Below, piece after piece: positions 17,354 through 25,796 of a stretch of DNA of 64,000 bases. Every line of letters begins with the position of its first letter. Within the stretch, counting starts at the first letter, position 1. A model generated the notes under the pieces. It saw only the letters and a list, made by a program, of their open reading frames with translations. It was not told where the DNA came from and searched no databases. The stretch is from VXLM01 sp034421575 (GTDB lineage Bacteria; Chloroflexota; Dehalococcoidia; Lucifugimonadales; VXLM01). The position numbers and the translations under genes are program-made. The stretch spans positions 33,963 through 97,962 of the forward strand of contig DAOUKG010000035.1 in the NCBI GenBank assembly GCA_034421575.1. Reading direction: 5' to 3'.

Positions 17354-18325
17354 TTGCTTCACGCCCCGGAGGTCCCAGCCATCCAGGCTTATATTGCCCG
17401 TCGTTTGCTTCAAACGCTATACGTCGTCGTCGTTCTCTCATTCATCATATTCGCCGCGGTCCGCTTCGCGCCCGGAGACCCGGCCGTCACACGGCTCGGA
17501 ATGGAAGCCACCAGGGAGGCGCTCGAACAGGAGCGTCGCGATCTTGGCCTCGACAGGCCGATCTACGAGCAGTACGTCATCTGGGTGGGGAAGGTCTTCA
17601 GAGGGGACATGGGCGTCTCTCTCGCCTATGCCTCCGACCATCCCGTCGCTCCTCTCGTCTGGGAGAAGTTCAAGAGGACGATTCCGCTGACATTGTCGGC
17701 AATGGCGGTTGGACTCGTCTTTTCCATTCCCCTCGGCATTATTGCCGGTCTGCGTCCATTCAGTCTCTTAGACAACATCATTTCCGCAACTTCACTGTTT
17801 GGCGTTGCCGCTCCCAGCTTCTGGGTGGGGTTGATGCTGATCTTGCTGTTTGCCGTCCAGTTGGACTGGCTGCCGACGTCGGGATACGGCCCGATAGGTC
17901 AGGGCTTCGACTGGAAGTATTTCATCCTGCCTTCGTTTGCCCTTGGATTCCAGCTGATGGGCGCACTTACCAGATATATGCGATCGGGGATGCTCGACGT
18001 AATGAGCTCCGACTACGTTAGAACCGCACAGGCCAAGGGGCTGCCGTATCGCACTGTCGTGGCGCGGCACGCCGTGAAGAACGCCATGCTCTCAGTCGTT
18101 ACGGTGATCGCACTTGACCTTGGGGCATTGTTGGCCGGTGCGCTCGTCACCGAGACCGTCTTCCGCTGGCCCGGTGTGGGTCTGCTGCTCGTAAACTCCA
18201 TACAAGCCAGAGACTACGCAATAGTCCAAATGATCGTCCTCGTTACCTCCGTCGCATACATTTCGGTGAACCTTCTCGCCGACATCCTATACGGGTATCT
18301 TGACCCGAGAATACGCTACGAATGA
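17354..18325 (+). CDS. ABC transporter permease, DppB/OppB type
   Basis: A membrane subunit of about 315-323 residues with six predicted helices. It begins AYIARRLLQTLYVVVVLSFIIF, carries the DppB-type RFAPGDPA segment after the first helix, and has the ATPase-contact loop RTAQAKGLPYRTVVARHAVKNA near residue 220. The final part is ETVFRWPGVGLLLVNSIQARDY. The start is uncertain. TTG 17354 opens the frame without a clear ribosome site, whereas GGAGG at 17368-17372 points to codon 17381, which is ATC. The following permease gene overlaps its stop as ATGA. Confidence 0.92.
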   Translation: MLHAPEVPAIQAYIARRLLQTLYVVVVLSFIIFAAVRFAPGDPAVTRLGMEATREALEQERRDLGLDRPIYEQYVIWVGKVFRGDMGVSLAYASDHPVAPLVWEKFKRTIPLTLSAMAVGLVFSIPLGIIAGLRPFSLLDNIISATSLFGVAAPSFWVGLMLILLFAVQLDWLPTSGYGPIGQGFDWKYFILPSFALGFQLMGALTRYMRSGMLDVMSSDYVRTAQAKGLPYRTVVARHAVKNAMLSVVTVIALDLGALLAGALVTETVFRWPGVGLLLVNSIQARDYAIVQMIVLVTSVAYISVNLLADILYGYLDPRIRYE

Positions 18326-19230
18326 GATCCACAGCCCAAGAGAGAGCCATCGAGCTGCAATCGGACGACGATTTCGCCGATCGGCGACGCGCGCGCATGC
18401 TGCGACTGTTCATCGCAAGCTTCGCAAGAAATCGAACGGCCGTCTTCGGGGCCGTCACGATCATTTTGTTCACCGTCGCCGCTCTCATCGCTCCGCTACT
18501 GCCGACCGATCCCTTGGAGCAGGACTATGACGCCCTCATGCTCCCTCCCTCCATTGAGCATCCCATAGGGACGGACTCTTTGGGACGCGACAACCTAATC
18601 CGCCTCATCCATGGAGGGAGAGTCTCGCTGCAAGTGGGACTTCTTGCCATGTTGTTGGCAACGACGATAGGTGTGACGGTAGGTCTCGTTGCGGGATACT
18701 TCGGCAGGTGGGTCGACAGCATACTGATGCGAATCGTGGACGTGATTCTCGCATTCCCCGCCTTGCTACTAGCGATTCTCATGGTAGCCATTCTCGGTCC
18801 GTCGCTGCGGAACGCGATGCTTGCCATTGCCGTTGGTTTCATTCCGCCATTCGCGCGAATCACGAGGGCCAACACCCTATCCCTGCGCGAGAAGGAATTC
18901 GTCGAGAGCGCGCGGGCGATTGGCGGAGGGCCGGTGCGCATCATGTTCAGGACGATCCTCCCGAACACGGTCTCTCCCATAATCGTTCAGGCCTCACTGG
19001 GAATGAGCTATGCCATCCTCATCGAGGCAAGTCTGAGCTTCCTGGGCCTTGGCATCCAGCCACCCACGCCGTCCTGGGGCTACATGCTCACGGCGGGCCG
19101 TGAGTTCATCACCATTGCGTGGTGGCTGACAACCTTCCCGGGACTCGCCATCTTCCTCGTGGTGATTGCGTGGAACTTCATCGGCGACGGCATACGCGAG
19201 GCTCTAGACCCACGTCAGCGCCGCCGTTAG
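18322..19230 (+). CDS. ABC transporter permease, DppC/OppC type
   Basis: The second 302-residue permease of the importer, translationally coupled to the first by a four-base overlap. An N-terminal cytoplasmic stretch precedes FIASFARNRTAVFGAVTIILF. HPIGTDSLGRDNLIRLIHGGRVSLQVG is the family's characteristic extracytoplasmic segment. The cytoplasmic EAA loop reads ESARAIGGGPVRIMFRTILPNT, and the protein ends SWGYMLTAGREFI...GDGIREALDPRQRRR. Length and order match the OppB-OppC arrangement. Substrate class cannot be told. Confidence 0.93.
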   Translation: MRSTAQERAIELQSDDDFADRRRARMLRLFIASFARNRTAVFGAVTIILFTVAALIAPLLPTDPLEQDYDALMLPPSIEHPIGTDSLGRDNLIRLIHGGRVSLQVGLLAMLLATTIGVTVGLVAGYFGRWVDSILMRIVDVILAFPALLLAILMVAILGPSLRNAMLAIAVGFIPPFARITRANTLSLREKEFVESARAIGGGPVRIMFRTILPNTVSPIIVQASLGMSYAILIEASLSFLGLGIQPPTPSWGYMLTAGREFITIAWWLTTFPGLAIFLVVIAWNFIGDGIREALDPRQRRR

Positions 19231-19259
19231 AGATAGGCCCAAAATGGTAGTGGATTGAT

Positions 19260-19387
19260 GCCAGGGCAATCGCATTTCACACAGGGTCGGGCGTTGAGGG
19301 GTCTCCCAACCCATCCCTCTGGACTCCGGCCTTCGCCGGAGTGACGATTGTTGGTGTTCCTATTAACTCTAAATGCGATTGCCCTGG
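19260..19387. mobile_element. 128-bp non-autonomous element with 17-bp terminal inverted repeats
   Basis: CCAGGGCAATCGCATTT at 19261-19277 is perfectly complementary to AAATGCGATTGCCCTGG at 19371-19387. GATTGAT occurs directly outside both ends (19253-19259 and 19388-19394), as expected of a 7-8 bp target duplication. The interior contains a GGACTCCGGCCTTCGCCGGA hairpin repeat and no gene. A decayed end of the same family lies at 962-1005. Confidence 0.8.
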
Positions 19388-19440
19388 GATTGATACCCAC
19401 TGTGTAGCGTCCTGGGCTCCGAACGCGATACCCTATTTCC

Positions 19441-20550
19441 ATGTCCACCATCAAGGCCATCGCCTACGCGGCGTTCATTGTTGCCATTCCTCTGTTTCTC
19501 ATCATCACGAACCTCCGCGTGGTCGTGAACACCCCGCTGCTCTACAGCTATGGCTTCGACCAGTACGAGATCGAGAGAGTGACGGGCATCGAACGCGCCG
19601 AGCTCATCTCAGCCGGCAGGCAGATCCGCGACTACTTCAACAATGAAGAGGTCTGGCTCGACGTGCAGGTCCGAATTGGAGGTGAAGTCTATCGCCTCTA
19701 CAACGAGACCGAAATCCTGCACATGTGGGATGTTAAGGCCCTCATACGCACCCTCTACAACGTGCAGCTCATTGCGGTGCTGTATATTCTCCTGTTCATA
19801 CCGGTGGGACTCGCAATTGCACCTCGCACCTTCCCACGAGTCCTCTTGAGACTCGTCTTCTGGGGAGCCGCCCTTACCCTAGCGATAGTATTCACTGCCG
19901 GACTGCTTTCACTGACAGGGTTCAGCCAGACCTTCTACGTCTTCCACCTGATCGCCTTCACCAACGACCTGTGGAAACTGGACCCGGCACGCGACTTCCT
20001 GATCGCGATGTTCCCGGAGGGGTTCTTTTTCGATACGACGATGGTCCTCGCCAGCCTGACGGTCATTCAAGGACTGTGGCTGCTGTTCCTGTCGAATGTG
20101 GTTCTCAAGGCATTCCCTGCATCCGTATTCCACAGGGTCACGATCATACAGACGCTTACGGTGATTGTGGCCGCGATACTCATCCTGCGGGTGTACCCCG
20201 ATGGTTTCTTCTTCGAGGCGGTGATGATCGTCGTCGTTGCGTCGGTATTCCAGTCGCTCCTGGCGCTCGTCACCTGGCGACGTGCCCCGAAGGATGCGAT
20301 CTCCGCAACAACCACGGACGACGGCAAGGAGTCAAAGTCTCGCGTCGCCACTTCAAAATCCACCCACGCACGGGAGACCGACCGTCAAAACGCGTCTCCG
20401 CTCAGGTCCGAGCGCGCTGAGAACTGGGCAGACAACGTCGCAGTCGGTTACAACGTGATCGAGGCCTTGCTGTTTCTCCTGACGCCCTCCGTCAGGCAGT
20501 GGCGTGACTCCCGTAACGATGAGGCACCGTCGGATCCTGCCGTCATCTGA
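19441..20550 (+). CDS. DUF1461/TIGR01906-type membrane protein (Lit-like)
   Basis: A 369-residue multi-pass membrane protein. An N-terminal helix (AAFIVAIPLFLIITNLRVVV) is followed by a roughly 70-residue extracytoplasmic stretch ending LYNETEILHMWDVKALI, then three helices with FHLIAFTNDLWKLDPARDFLIAMFPEGFFFDTT. These segments are those of the DUF1461 family, to which, as I recall, the lipoprotein acyl-migrating enzyme Lit belongs. Here the domain is extended by two further hydrophobic segments (residues 225-275) and a charged, low-complexity tail. The Lit-like activity is inferred. It overlaps the upstream edge of the bicupin region but not its chosen start. Confidence 0.75.
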   Translation: MSTIKAIAYAAFIVAIPLFLIITNLRVVVNTPLLYSYGFDQYEIERVTGIERAELISAGRQIRDYFNNEEVWLDVQVRIGGEVYRLYNETEILHMWDVKALIRTLYNVQLIAVLYILLFIPVGLAIAPRTFPRVLLRLVFWGAALTLAIVFTAGLLSLTGFSQTFYVFHLIAFTNDLWKLDPARDFLIAMFPEGFFFDTTMVLASLTVIQGLWLLFLSNVVLKAFPASVFHRVTIIQTLTVIVAAILILRVYPDGFFFEAVMIVVVASVFQSLLALVTWRRAPKDAISATTTDDGKESKSRVATSKSTHARETDRQNASPLRSERAENWADNVAVGYNVIEALLFLLTPSVRQWRDSRNDEAPSDPAVI

Positions 20551-20557
20551 GGCATCT

Positions 20558-21334
20558 ATGACCTCCATTGTCAGTCCGACCGAGCCGACTCTATTCCGTC
20601 CCGATGACATCCAAGCTCGGCTGGGACCCGGGCCGTGGCGGTTGGACCTGTTCCACGATGGACGAAACGATGTAGCCCTTGTATGTGACGCCCCATTATC
20701 TAAGGACGAAGAAGCACCTCTTCAGATCGAATCCGGCGAATTCTGGTTCGTCCTGAACGGACAGTACGAGTGCAGCATGAGGGGCCGGCCTCCATTTCGC
20801 GCTGAAAAGGGCGACATCGTCACGTGTCCTGCCGGCCTGATGGGAGAGTGTCGCGTTACCGGAGACGAAGACGCGCTACGAGTCTCAGTCTCCACGATTG
20901 GCGGGGACACGGCATCGGAGGAACAAACTGTACCCGACGGACCTGGAATGCACTCCGGGCCGCCGAACATGCTGCTTACCCGCACGAGCGGCCTGCTGGC
21001 AAGCTCCGACCAGAGGCGATTCACGATCATCGAGGACGCTGCGAACACCGTCTACCTGATCCGCGTGCCTCCCGGGGACGTAAGCAAGGCGCACTGGCAT
21101 TTCGACTTCGATGAGTGGTGGGTGATAGGCGGAGGTGAGCTCCTCTTCGAGGTAGGAGAGGGGAGGTCGAACATCCACGCAAGCCCGGGCGACATAGTCT
21201 TCACGCCGCGCGGGTTCCGACACCGGATAACCACAGTGGGGCAGGTGGAGTCCCAGCGAATGCCCGTCACGAACCCGGGGAACGTCCACATCTGGACCGA
21301 CGACGACACGGGTGCGCCTCCGCCGAGGACGTAG
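20558..21334 (+). CDS. Two-domain cupin protein
   Basis: A 258-residue bicupin. Domain one has GEFWFVLNGQYECSMRGRPPF and AEKGDIVTCPAGL, without an obvious full metal-binding histidine set. Domain two has HWHFDFDEWWVIGGGELLFEV and SPGDIVFTPRGFRHRI, with His residues arranged as a metal site (HWHxxxxE...H). I chose ATG 20558, seven bases after the upstream gene's stop; the frame extends back to 20504 but would overlap that gene. Cupins of this form include oxygenases and isomerases, and the reaction cannot be assigned. Its 3' end overlaps the convergent methyltransferase gene by 68 bases. Confidence 0.8.
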   Translation: MTSIVSPTEPTLFRPDDIQARLGPGPWRLDLFHDGRNDVALVCDAPLSKDEEAPLQIESGEFWFVLNGQYECSMRGRPPFRAEKGDIVTCPAGLMGECRVTGDEDALRVSVSTIGGDTASEEQTVPDGPGMHSGPPNMLLTRTSGLLASSDQRRFTIIEDAANTVYLIRVPPGDVSKAHWHFDFDEWWVIGGGELLFEVGEGRSNIHASPGDIVFTPRGFRHRITTVGQVESQRMPVTNPGNVHIWTDDDTGAPPPRT

Positions 21335-22448
21335 CGAGCGAGATCCTGCGCAGCAGGTAGATGCTCGGCGCAATGTACCCACGGTGAAACGACACTCGAA
21401 GCGGCACCTCGGCGGCGCGTCTCCACGATTCGGCGTGTCGCGCAAGTGTATCTTCAAACAGCTTGCGGCGGGCGGTGATGACGGTAAAGGAACCATCTTC
21501 AACGACCAGCCGCGCCCCTTCACGCAGGGCAGCGTCGTAGAGATATTCGAGACCGACATCGGTGTTTGCGAGCATCCCGAACGGCAGGTCGGCGACCGCA
21601 GCGTCGAAGGATAGGTCCGGCAGCGGTGGCGAGTGGATATCTCCGCGCATGAGTTCGATTCTGTGAAGAGCGCCTGCGGCGGAGATATTCTGCTGAGTAC
21701 AGGCGATAGCCTCTGGATCGATGTCCAGACCGACGGCGTGGGCGAACGGCCCCGCGGCCGCACGCTCAATGAGCAGGGTGCCTGAGCCGCATCCAAGGTT
21801 GAGGAACCTGTCGTCTCCGGAGTGGCCGGGGAGCGCGACCATGGCGTGAGCGATAGTGGCGTTGAGCGCGTCGGGTCGGTTGCAGACACGCCAAGTTCTC
21901 GCCGAGAGGGGCATCGGGGACAGCCGTATGAGCACCTCCCAGCCCTCACCTGACGCGGAGCGGCGAATCGCGAGGTTCAGGTGCGCTTCATCGGTCTGTT
22001 CGTCCAAGCGCGTTGCTGCTGCAATCTCACCGCGAAGACGTCTCATGGTGGCCGACTCCGTGCCTGCGGCGCTAACGCGGAAGGTTGCGAACGTATCCGT
22101 CGGATGGAGAGCGAGCACTTCCCTGATCGCGCCCACGAGCCGGGTGAAGTGTTGGTGCCCCAAAAGGGCCTTGGGACGTGGCACGTCGAAGCGTAGGACC
22201 AGATGAACGGCGACGGCGATTCGCAGGTCCATCAAGCGTTCGGCCTGCCCCGAATATCTGATGGACATGCGCCCTTCCTTCGGGTAACCGGTCAAGCGGT
22301 AAGCACGCCGTCCGAGGGTTGTTGCCAGTTCGTCGTCGACGAAGCGTTCGAGGCCCGGAATCAGCTCGATTTCATACCGTCGGGCTTCCGTGGCGGCGGT
22401 CTTCGGCGTGTTACGTCTGCGGGGCATAGCGGCGTTATCGTATCGCAT
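21267..22448 (-). CDS. THUMP-domain RNA methyltransferase (Trm14/RlmL-like)
   Basis: A 393-residue protein with an N-terminal ferredoxin-like/THUMP region (residues 20-170; RRYEIELIPGLERFVDDEL is typical). A Rossmann-fold SAM methyltransferase follows: motif I is FLNLGCGSGTLLIERA, the acidic loop is VGLDIDPEAI, and the catalytic motif IV is DAAVADLPFG, a variant of the N/D-P-P-Y/F signature of base N-methyltransferases. Such enzymes make N2-methylguanosine in tRNA or rRNA. The start is uncertain: ATG at 22448 or the Met seven codons later, neither with a clear ribosome site. The last about 20 residues lack family character and overlap the cupin gene. Confidence 0.82.
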   Translation of the reverse strand: MRYDNAAMPRRRNTPKTAATEARRYEIELIPGLERFVDDELATTLGRRAYRLTGYPKEGRMSIRYSGQAERLMDLRIAVAVHLVLRFDVPRPKALLGHQHFTRLVGAIREVLALHPTDTFATFRVSAAGTESATMRRLRGEIAAATRLDEQTDEAHLNLAIRRSASGEGWEVLIRLSPMPLSARTWRVCNRPDALNATIAHAMVALPGHSGDDRFLNLGCGSGTLLIERAAAGPFAHAVGLDIDPEAIACTQQNISAAGALHRIELMRGDIHSPPLPDLSFDAAVADLPFGMLANTDVGLEYLYDAALREGARLVVEDGSFTVITARRKLFEDTLARHAESWRRAAEVPLRVSFHRGYIAPSIYLLRRISLATSSAEAHPCRRRSRCGRSPGS

Positions 22449-22898
22449 ACGTGGGAGTGAAGAGGAAAAGGTAATCTATCAGAGCTGGTGAGGGGAACAG
22501 CCCTCACCCCTGTGGATACCCGCTCTCGCGGGTATGACGGTGGCTGTGTATATGTCGAGGGATCTCACGAAGTCTGAACAGTTACCAGAGAGGCTGTCCA
22601 ATAAATCAATCGAAACCGTTCGTGGTGAGCCTGTCGAACCATGAATTACACTTTCACCCTTCGACGGGCTCAGGGTGAACGGAGCCCTTTTAGACACTCT
22701 CTGAGAGAAAGGAAAAAGTAGCAGATGCTGCAGTGGGGATTTCACAAACTATTCCAGCGTGGGCAGTAACGGGCAACATCTGGCCGTTGGTCGGGCTTCC
22801 GCAAGGCCTTCGGAACTTTTCTAACGTGGCATGCGTCTATACATGTAGGAATGATCGGCGCAAGAGTCGACATCAATGTTATGGGAGGTCTCTGTGTT
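22449..22898. other. Intergenic region with repeats
   Basis: No gene seen. A GGATACCCGCTCTCGCGGGT hairpin repeat lies at about 22514-22535. The element at 22591-22698 is listed separately. The remaining bases to 22898 are unremarkable apart from the ribosome site of the next gene. Confidence 0.6.
22591..22698. mobile_element. 108-bp non-autonomous element, 'TTCGACAGGCTCAGG' family
   Basis: It starts AGGCTGTCCAATAAATC and ends GCCCTTTTAGACACT, imperfect inverted ends. It is nearly identical in length and sequence to the element at 29849-29955 between higB and higA. The interior has the arms CCGTTCGTGGTGAGCCTGTC and GACGGGCTCAGGGTGAACGG. No clear target duplication remains. Confidence 0.7.
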
Positions 22899-24617
22899 AT
22901 GATTTCGACTATGAAGTACCTGCTATTTTTCCTACTCGTGTTCTTGTCGCTTGGAGCGCTGGGTTGCGGGATGTCAAGCGAAGACAGCGATGAGGGCCTC
23001 ACGTCTTCACTCGACTTCGCAGATACGGCCGGTGCTCCAGGTATGGCCGCTGCTCCCGCTGCTGCCCGCGCTGAAATGGCTCTCGCTGCCACCGAGGAGG
23101 CCATGCAGTCCGATGACGACTTGGGTGCTTTGGCCAGATCGGTAGTCCAGTCGGCTTCCGCGCCTGGGGTGCTTGGGCCAGCCGGAGCGTCCGCGAAGAT
23201 TGCTGCGGATCCGGCCGTCGCGGAGGATGGGAGCAACGAGACGCTTCCGGGTCGCGATACGGCCACGCTCGTGCAGCAGAGGCGGATCATCGTTCGGACG
23301 GTGGACATGGGCGTCCTCGTGGACGACGTTGGGGAGTCGATCGACGCAATCGGCGGCGTGGCAGAGGAAATGGGAGGCTGGCTCGTGTCGTCCTCCCGAG
23401 CGGAGGAGCATCGAGGATTCGTGTCCATCCGCGTGCCCGCGGAAAGGCTTGAGGAGGCGATCCTCCGGCTAAGGTCGATGGCGCAGGACGTCAAGAGCGA
23501 GATCACCTCCAGCAGGGATGTTACTGACGAATACTACGACATTCAGGCGCGCCTCACGAACCTGGAGGCCACCGAGGGGGCGCTAATCAAGCTGCTCGAC
23601 CGGGCTGAAAAGGTCGAGGACGCGCTCTCCATCCAGGAGTCGTTGAGCCAGGTCCAGGAGGATATCGAGCGTCTGCAGGGACGCATCAAGCTCCTGGAGC
23701 AGACGGCGGCGTATTCCCTCATCAACGTGAGCCTGGAGTTGGTCAAGGGCAAGATGAGCATCGACGCGGGTGAGGACAAGTCGACCGCAGTGGATGAGCC
23801 GGTAAGGTTCCGCGCCACGTTCACTCCGCCGCCTGATATTGAAGAGTTCACCTTCACGTGGGACTTCGGGGACGGGTCGCATCCGGTCAGCAGCAATAGG
23901 ACGGCCCCGACGCAGAACGCCTCGGAGAGGGTGACCGCAACGATCACGCACGTATTCGCAGACGAGCGGGACTCCCCGTATATCGCACAGATCAAGATGT
24001 CCGGTTACGGAGAGGCCGGTGAGTTCGAGGGAGAGGACACTGTCATCGTGACGGTGTCGCGCGCGCCCGCCATCGAGGTCTTTGCCGGTGAGCACTACTC
24101 AATTGAGGCGGGAGAGACCGTGCAGTTCAGCGGGTCGTTCACCCGTCCGAGCGAACTCAGAGACGTCAAGTATGTCTGGGATTTCGGTGACGGGTCAGAT
24201 CCTGCAAGAGGCTCAGTGCTTGAAGGGGCTACGACGGTCGTCGCCTCCCATACCTATGAGAATCATCGCCCGTACTCGTACGACGTGCGGCTCACGATCA
24301 TGGCGCAGAGCGACGCTGGACTCGTGGAAAAGTCGTCTATGGCAACCGTGTTCGTCTCTGAACCCCTGGGCTGGACCATCGGGGGTTGGGAAGTAGGGGA
24401 CCAGTTGAAGGGGGCCGTTCGGTCGCTATCCGCCGTTGTTTTGGGCCTTGTAACCCTGGGAATCTGGGTAGCCATATTCTCGCCGGTGTGGGGCGCGGTC
24501 GTGATCGTGGTGTTCTTCGTGGTGCGCCGGAGGCGGGCAAACGCTCCTCATCAGACTGACCCGGACTCCGAACTTGAAGAGGATGTCGATGGAGACTCCG
24601 GCGAGTCGGAGGAATAG
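22899..24617 (+). CDS. DUF4349 lipoprotein with two PKD domains and C-terminal membrane anchor
   Basis: A 572-residue surface protein. The signal peptide LLFFLLVFLSLGALGC ends in a lipobox (LGC), giving a lipidated cysteine. A low-complexity Ala/Ser/Asp linker follows, then a DUF4349 region: RRIIVRTVDMGVLV, RVPAERLEEAILRLRSM and a coiled coil around EDIERLQGRIKLLEQTAAYS. Two PKD domains carry WDFGDGS motifs near residues 325 and 428. One or two hydrophobic segments (LGLVTLGIWVAIFSPVWG and after) and a charged tail close the protein. The ATG at 22899 has GGGAGG upstream; ATG 22911 is an alternative. A lipid anchor plus a C-terminal membrane segment would tether both ends. Confidence 0.85.
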   Translation: MISTMKYLLFFLLVFLSLGALGCGMSSEDSDEGLTSSLDFADTAGAPGMAAAPAAARAEMALAATEEAMQSDDDLGALARSVVQSASAPGVLGPAGASAKIAADPAVAEDGSNETLPGRDTATLVQQRRIIVRTVDMGVLVDDVGESIDAIGGVAEEMGGWLVSSSRAEEHRGFVSIRVPAERLEEAILRLRSMAQDVKSEITSSRDVTDEYYDIQARLTNLEATEGALIKLLDRAEKVEDALSIQESLSQVQEDIERLQGRIKLLEQTAAYSLINVSLELVKGKMSIDAGEDKSTAVDEPVRFRATFTPPPDIEEFTFTWDFGDGSHPVSSNRTAPTQNASERVTATITHVFADERDSPYIAQIKMSGYGEAGEFEGEDTVIVTVSRAPAIEVFAGEHYSIEAGETVQFSGSFTRPSELRDVKYVWDFGDGSDPARGSVLEGATTVVASHTYENHRPYSYDVRLTIMAQSDAGLVEKSSMATVFVSEPLGWTIGGWEVGDQLKGAVRSLSAVVLGLVTLGIWVAIFSPVWGAVVIVVFFVVRRRRANAPHQTDPDSELEEDVDGDSGESEE

Positions 24618-24634
24618 GCGGCTAGCCGGAGCGT

Positions 24635-25117
24635 ATGACACTCGTACGACACTTCACCGCGACGGCGTTTGTCGTTCATGAGGACAGCGTTGCGCTCCAC
24701 TGGCACCCGAAGGTGAAGGCATGGCTCCCTCCCGGGGGGCACATCGAAGAGAATGAGGACCCCGTGCAGGCCGCTCTCCGCGAAGTACACGAGGAGACCG
24801 GCCTGCACGCGGAGATCGTTCCGACGAGCGAAATCATCGATCTCAGCTACCCTACGCAGGTGCTCCCGCCGTTCACCATCATGGTGGAGGACATCGACGA
24901 CCCCGTACAGGGGTTTCACAACCACATTGACATGATCTACTTCTGCCGTCTCTCCGGCCCGTCTGAGCCGCTCAACGAAGGCTGGCAATGGGTGTCGAGG
25001 GAAGACATAGCTGACTCGGCGCCACTAACGCTCCAGGACGGCAGGCGAGAGGTCCCTCCGGAAGACGTACGAACTTTGGCGCTTCATGCGTTTCGGGTGG
25101 TGGGAGAGCACCAGTAA
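24635..25117 (+). CDS. Nudix hydrolase
   Basis: A 160-residue pyrophosphohydrolase of nucleoside diphosphate-linked compounds. The full Nudix box is present: G-x5-E-x7-REVHEETGL (GGHIEENEDPVQAALREVHEETG), near residues 32-54, with the metal-binding REx2EE core. It follows the PKD lipoprotein by 17 bases and is probably cotranscribed. The N-terminal RHFTATAFVVHEDSVALHWHPKVKAWLPPGG is typical of hydrolases of the MutT/ADP-ribose type, and the exact substrate is open. Confidence 0.92.
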   Translation: MTLVRHFTATAFVVHEDSVALHWHPKVKAWLPPGGHIEENEDPVQAALREVHEETGLHAEIVPTSEIIDLSYPTQVLPPFTIMVEDIDDPVQGFHNHIDMIYFCRLSGPSEPLNEGWQWVSREDIADSAPLTLQDGRREVPPEDVRTLALHAFRVVGEHQ

Positions 25118-25134
25118 AAGGGAGGGCTTTGAGT

Positions 25135-25338
25135 ATGCCGGAATTCAAGCAAGGCCATGTTGATCCGACAGAAGAAGAGGCCGAGATACAGCGGCAGATT
25201 GCTGAAGACCCCGATGATTCCGCGCACTGGAAGGACAATACATCCGCTCGTCCGGCCATCGCGGTGGATCCGGAACTGGTGGAGTGGTCAAGTAAATCTC
25301 GGACGCCACTGCACAACTCATCCGACGATTCGAGATAG
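25135..25338 (+). CDS. Small acidic protein resembling the N-terminal half of a BrnA-type antitoxin
   Basis: A 67-residue protein with a GGAGGG site before ATG 25135. The run PTEEEAEIQRQIAEDPDDS and ARPAIAVDPELVEWSSKSR resemble, from memory, the N-terminal part of BrnA-like antitoxins that continue into a ribbon-helix-helix domain. Here the protein stops where that DNA-binding domain would start, and no toxin gene lies next to it. It may be a truncated relic, or a genuine short protein coupled to the Nudix gene 17 bases upstream. Confidence 0.5.
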   Translation: MPEFKQGHVDPTEEEAEIQRQIAEDPDDSAHWKDNTSARPAIAVDPELVEWSSKSRTPLHNSSDDSR

Positions 25339-25668
25339 GACATTCGGAACGAAGCCGTCTCAACGTGAAACCCCTCACCCCACTGGATACCGGCCCCGTA
25401 TCAGAGTACGGGGCAAGCTCTTCGCCGGTATGACGGTGGCTCTGTATGTCGAACGCCCTCACCCTAGCCCTCTCCCGCGAACGGGAGAGGGGATTAGATT
25501 CCCGCCTATGCGGGAATGACGGGTGAGACTTGCCTGTGTCGCGGCCAATTCATGGCGTAGTCAAAACGAATTGGTATTGGACGGCATTTGTGCCATTCAA
25601 TCGCGGCGGCATATAATGGCGTAGCTTCCTCTAAAGTACTGCCCCGCTTCGGACTGCGAGGTCGAGAG
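25339..25668. other. Intergenic region with repeats and the tRNA promoter
   Basis: No gene seen. It holds the GGATACCGGCCCCGTATC repeat (25383-25436), CCCTCACCCTAGCCCTCTCC with its complementary arm CGGGAGAGGG (25467-25492), and an ATTCCCGCCTATGCGGGAAT hairpin repeat (25498-25517). The tRNA promoter follows. Confidence 0.7.
25588..25617 (+). promoter_or_regulatory. Promoter upstream of tRNA-Leu
   Basis: TTGTGC (25588-25593), an 18-base spacer and a perfect TATAAT (25612-25617), about 50 bases before the mature tRNA 5' end. Confidence 0.55.
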
Positions 25669-25754
25669 GCCCAGGTGGCGGAATGGTAGACGCGGCAGAC
25701 TTAAAATCTGCTGTCCGAGAGGGCGTACAGGTTCAAGTCCTGTCCTGGGCACCA
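25669..25754 (+). tRNA. tRNA-Leu (anticodon UAA)
   Basis: The acceptor arms GCCCAGG (25669-25675) and CCTGGGC (25744-25750) pair fully. The anticodon stem GCAGA/TCTGC encloses loop CTTAAAA with anticodon TAA. A long variable arm (TGTCCGAGAGGGCGT) is present, as expected for a class II tRNA, and the T arm contains GGTTCAAGTCC. The discriminator A and an encoded CCA complete 86 bases. It reads UUA codons. Confidence 0.97.
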
Positions 25755-25796
25755 AACAGACAATCAACGATGGACCGCAACAGGTAGAGGCTACTC

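Noticed and set aside
20885..21949. A 354-residue minus-strand frame spanning the bicupin and the methyltransferase 3' region
   Set aside because: It overlaps two better-supported genes and has a biased composition rich in Arg, Ser and Pro.
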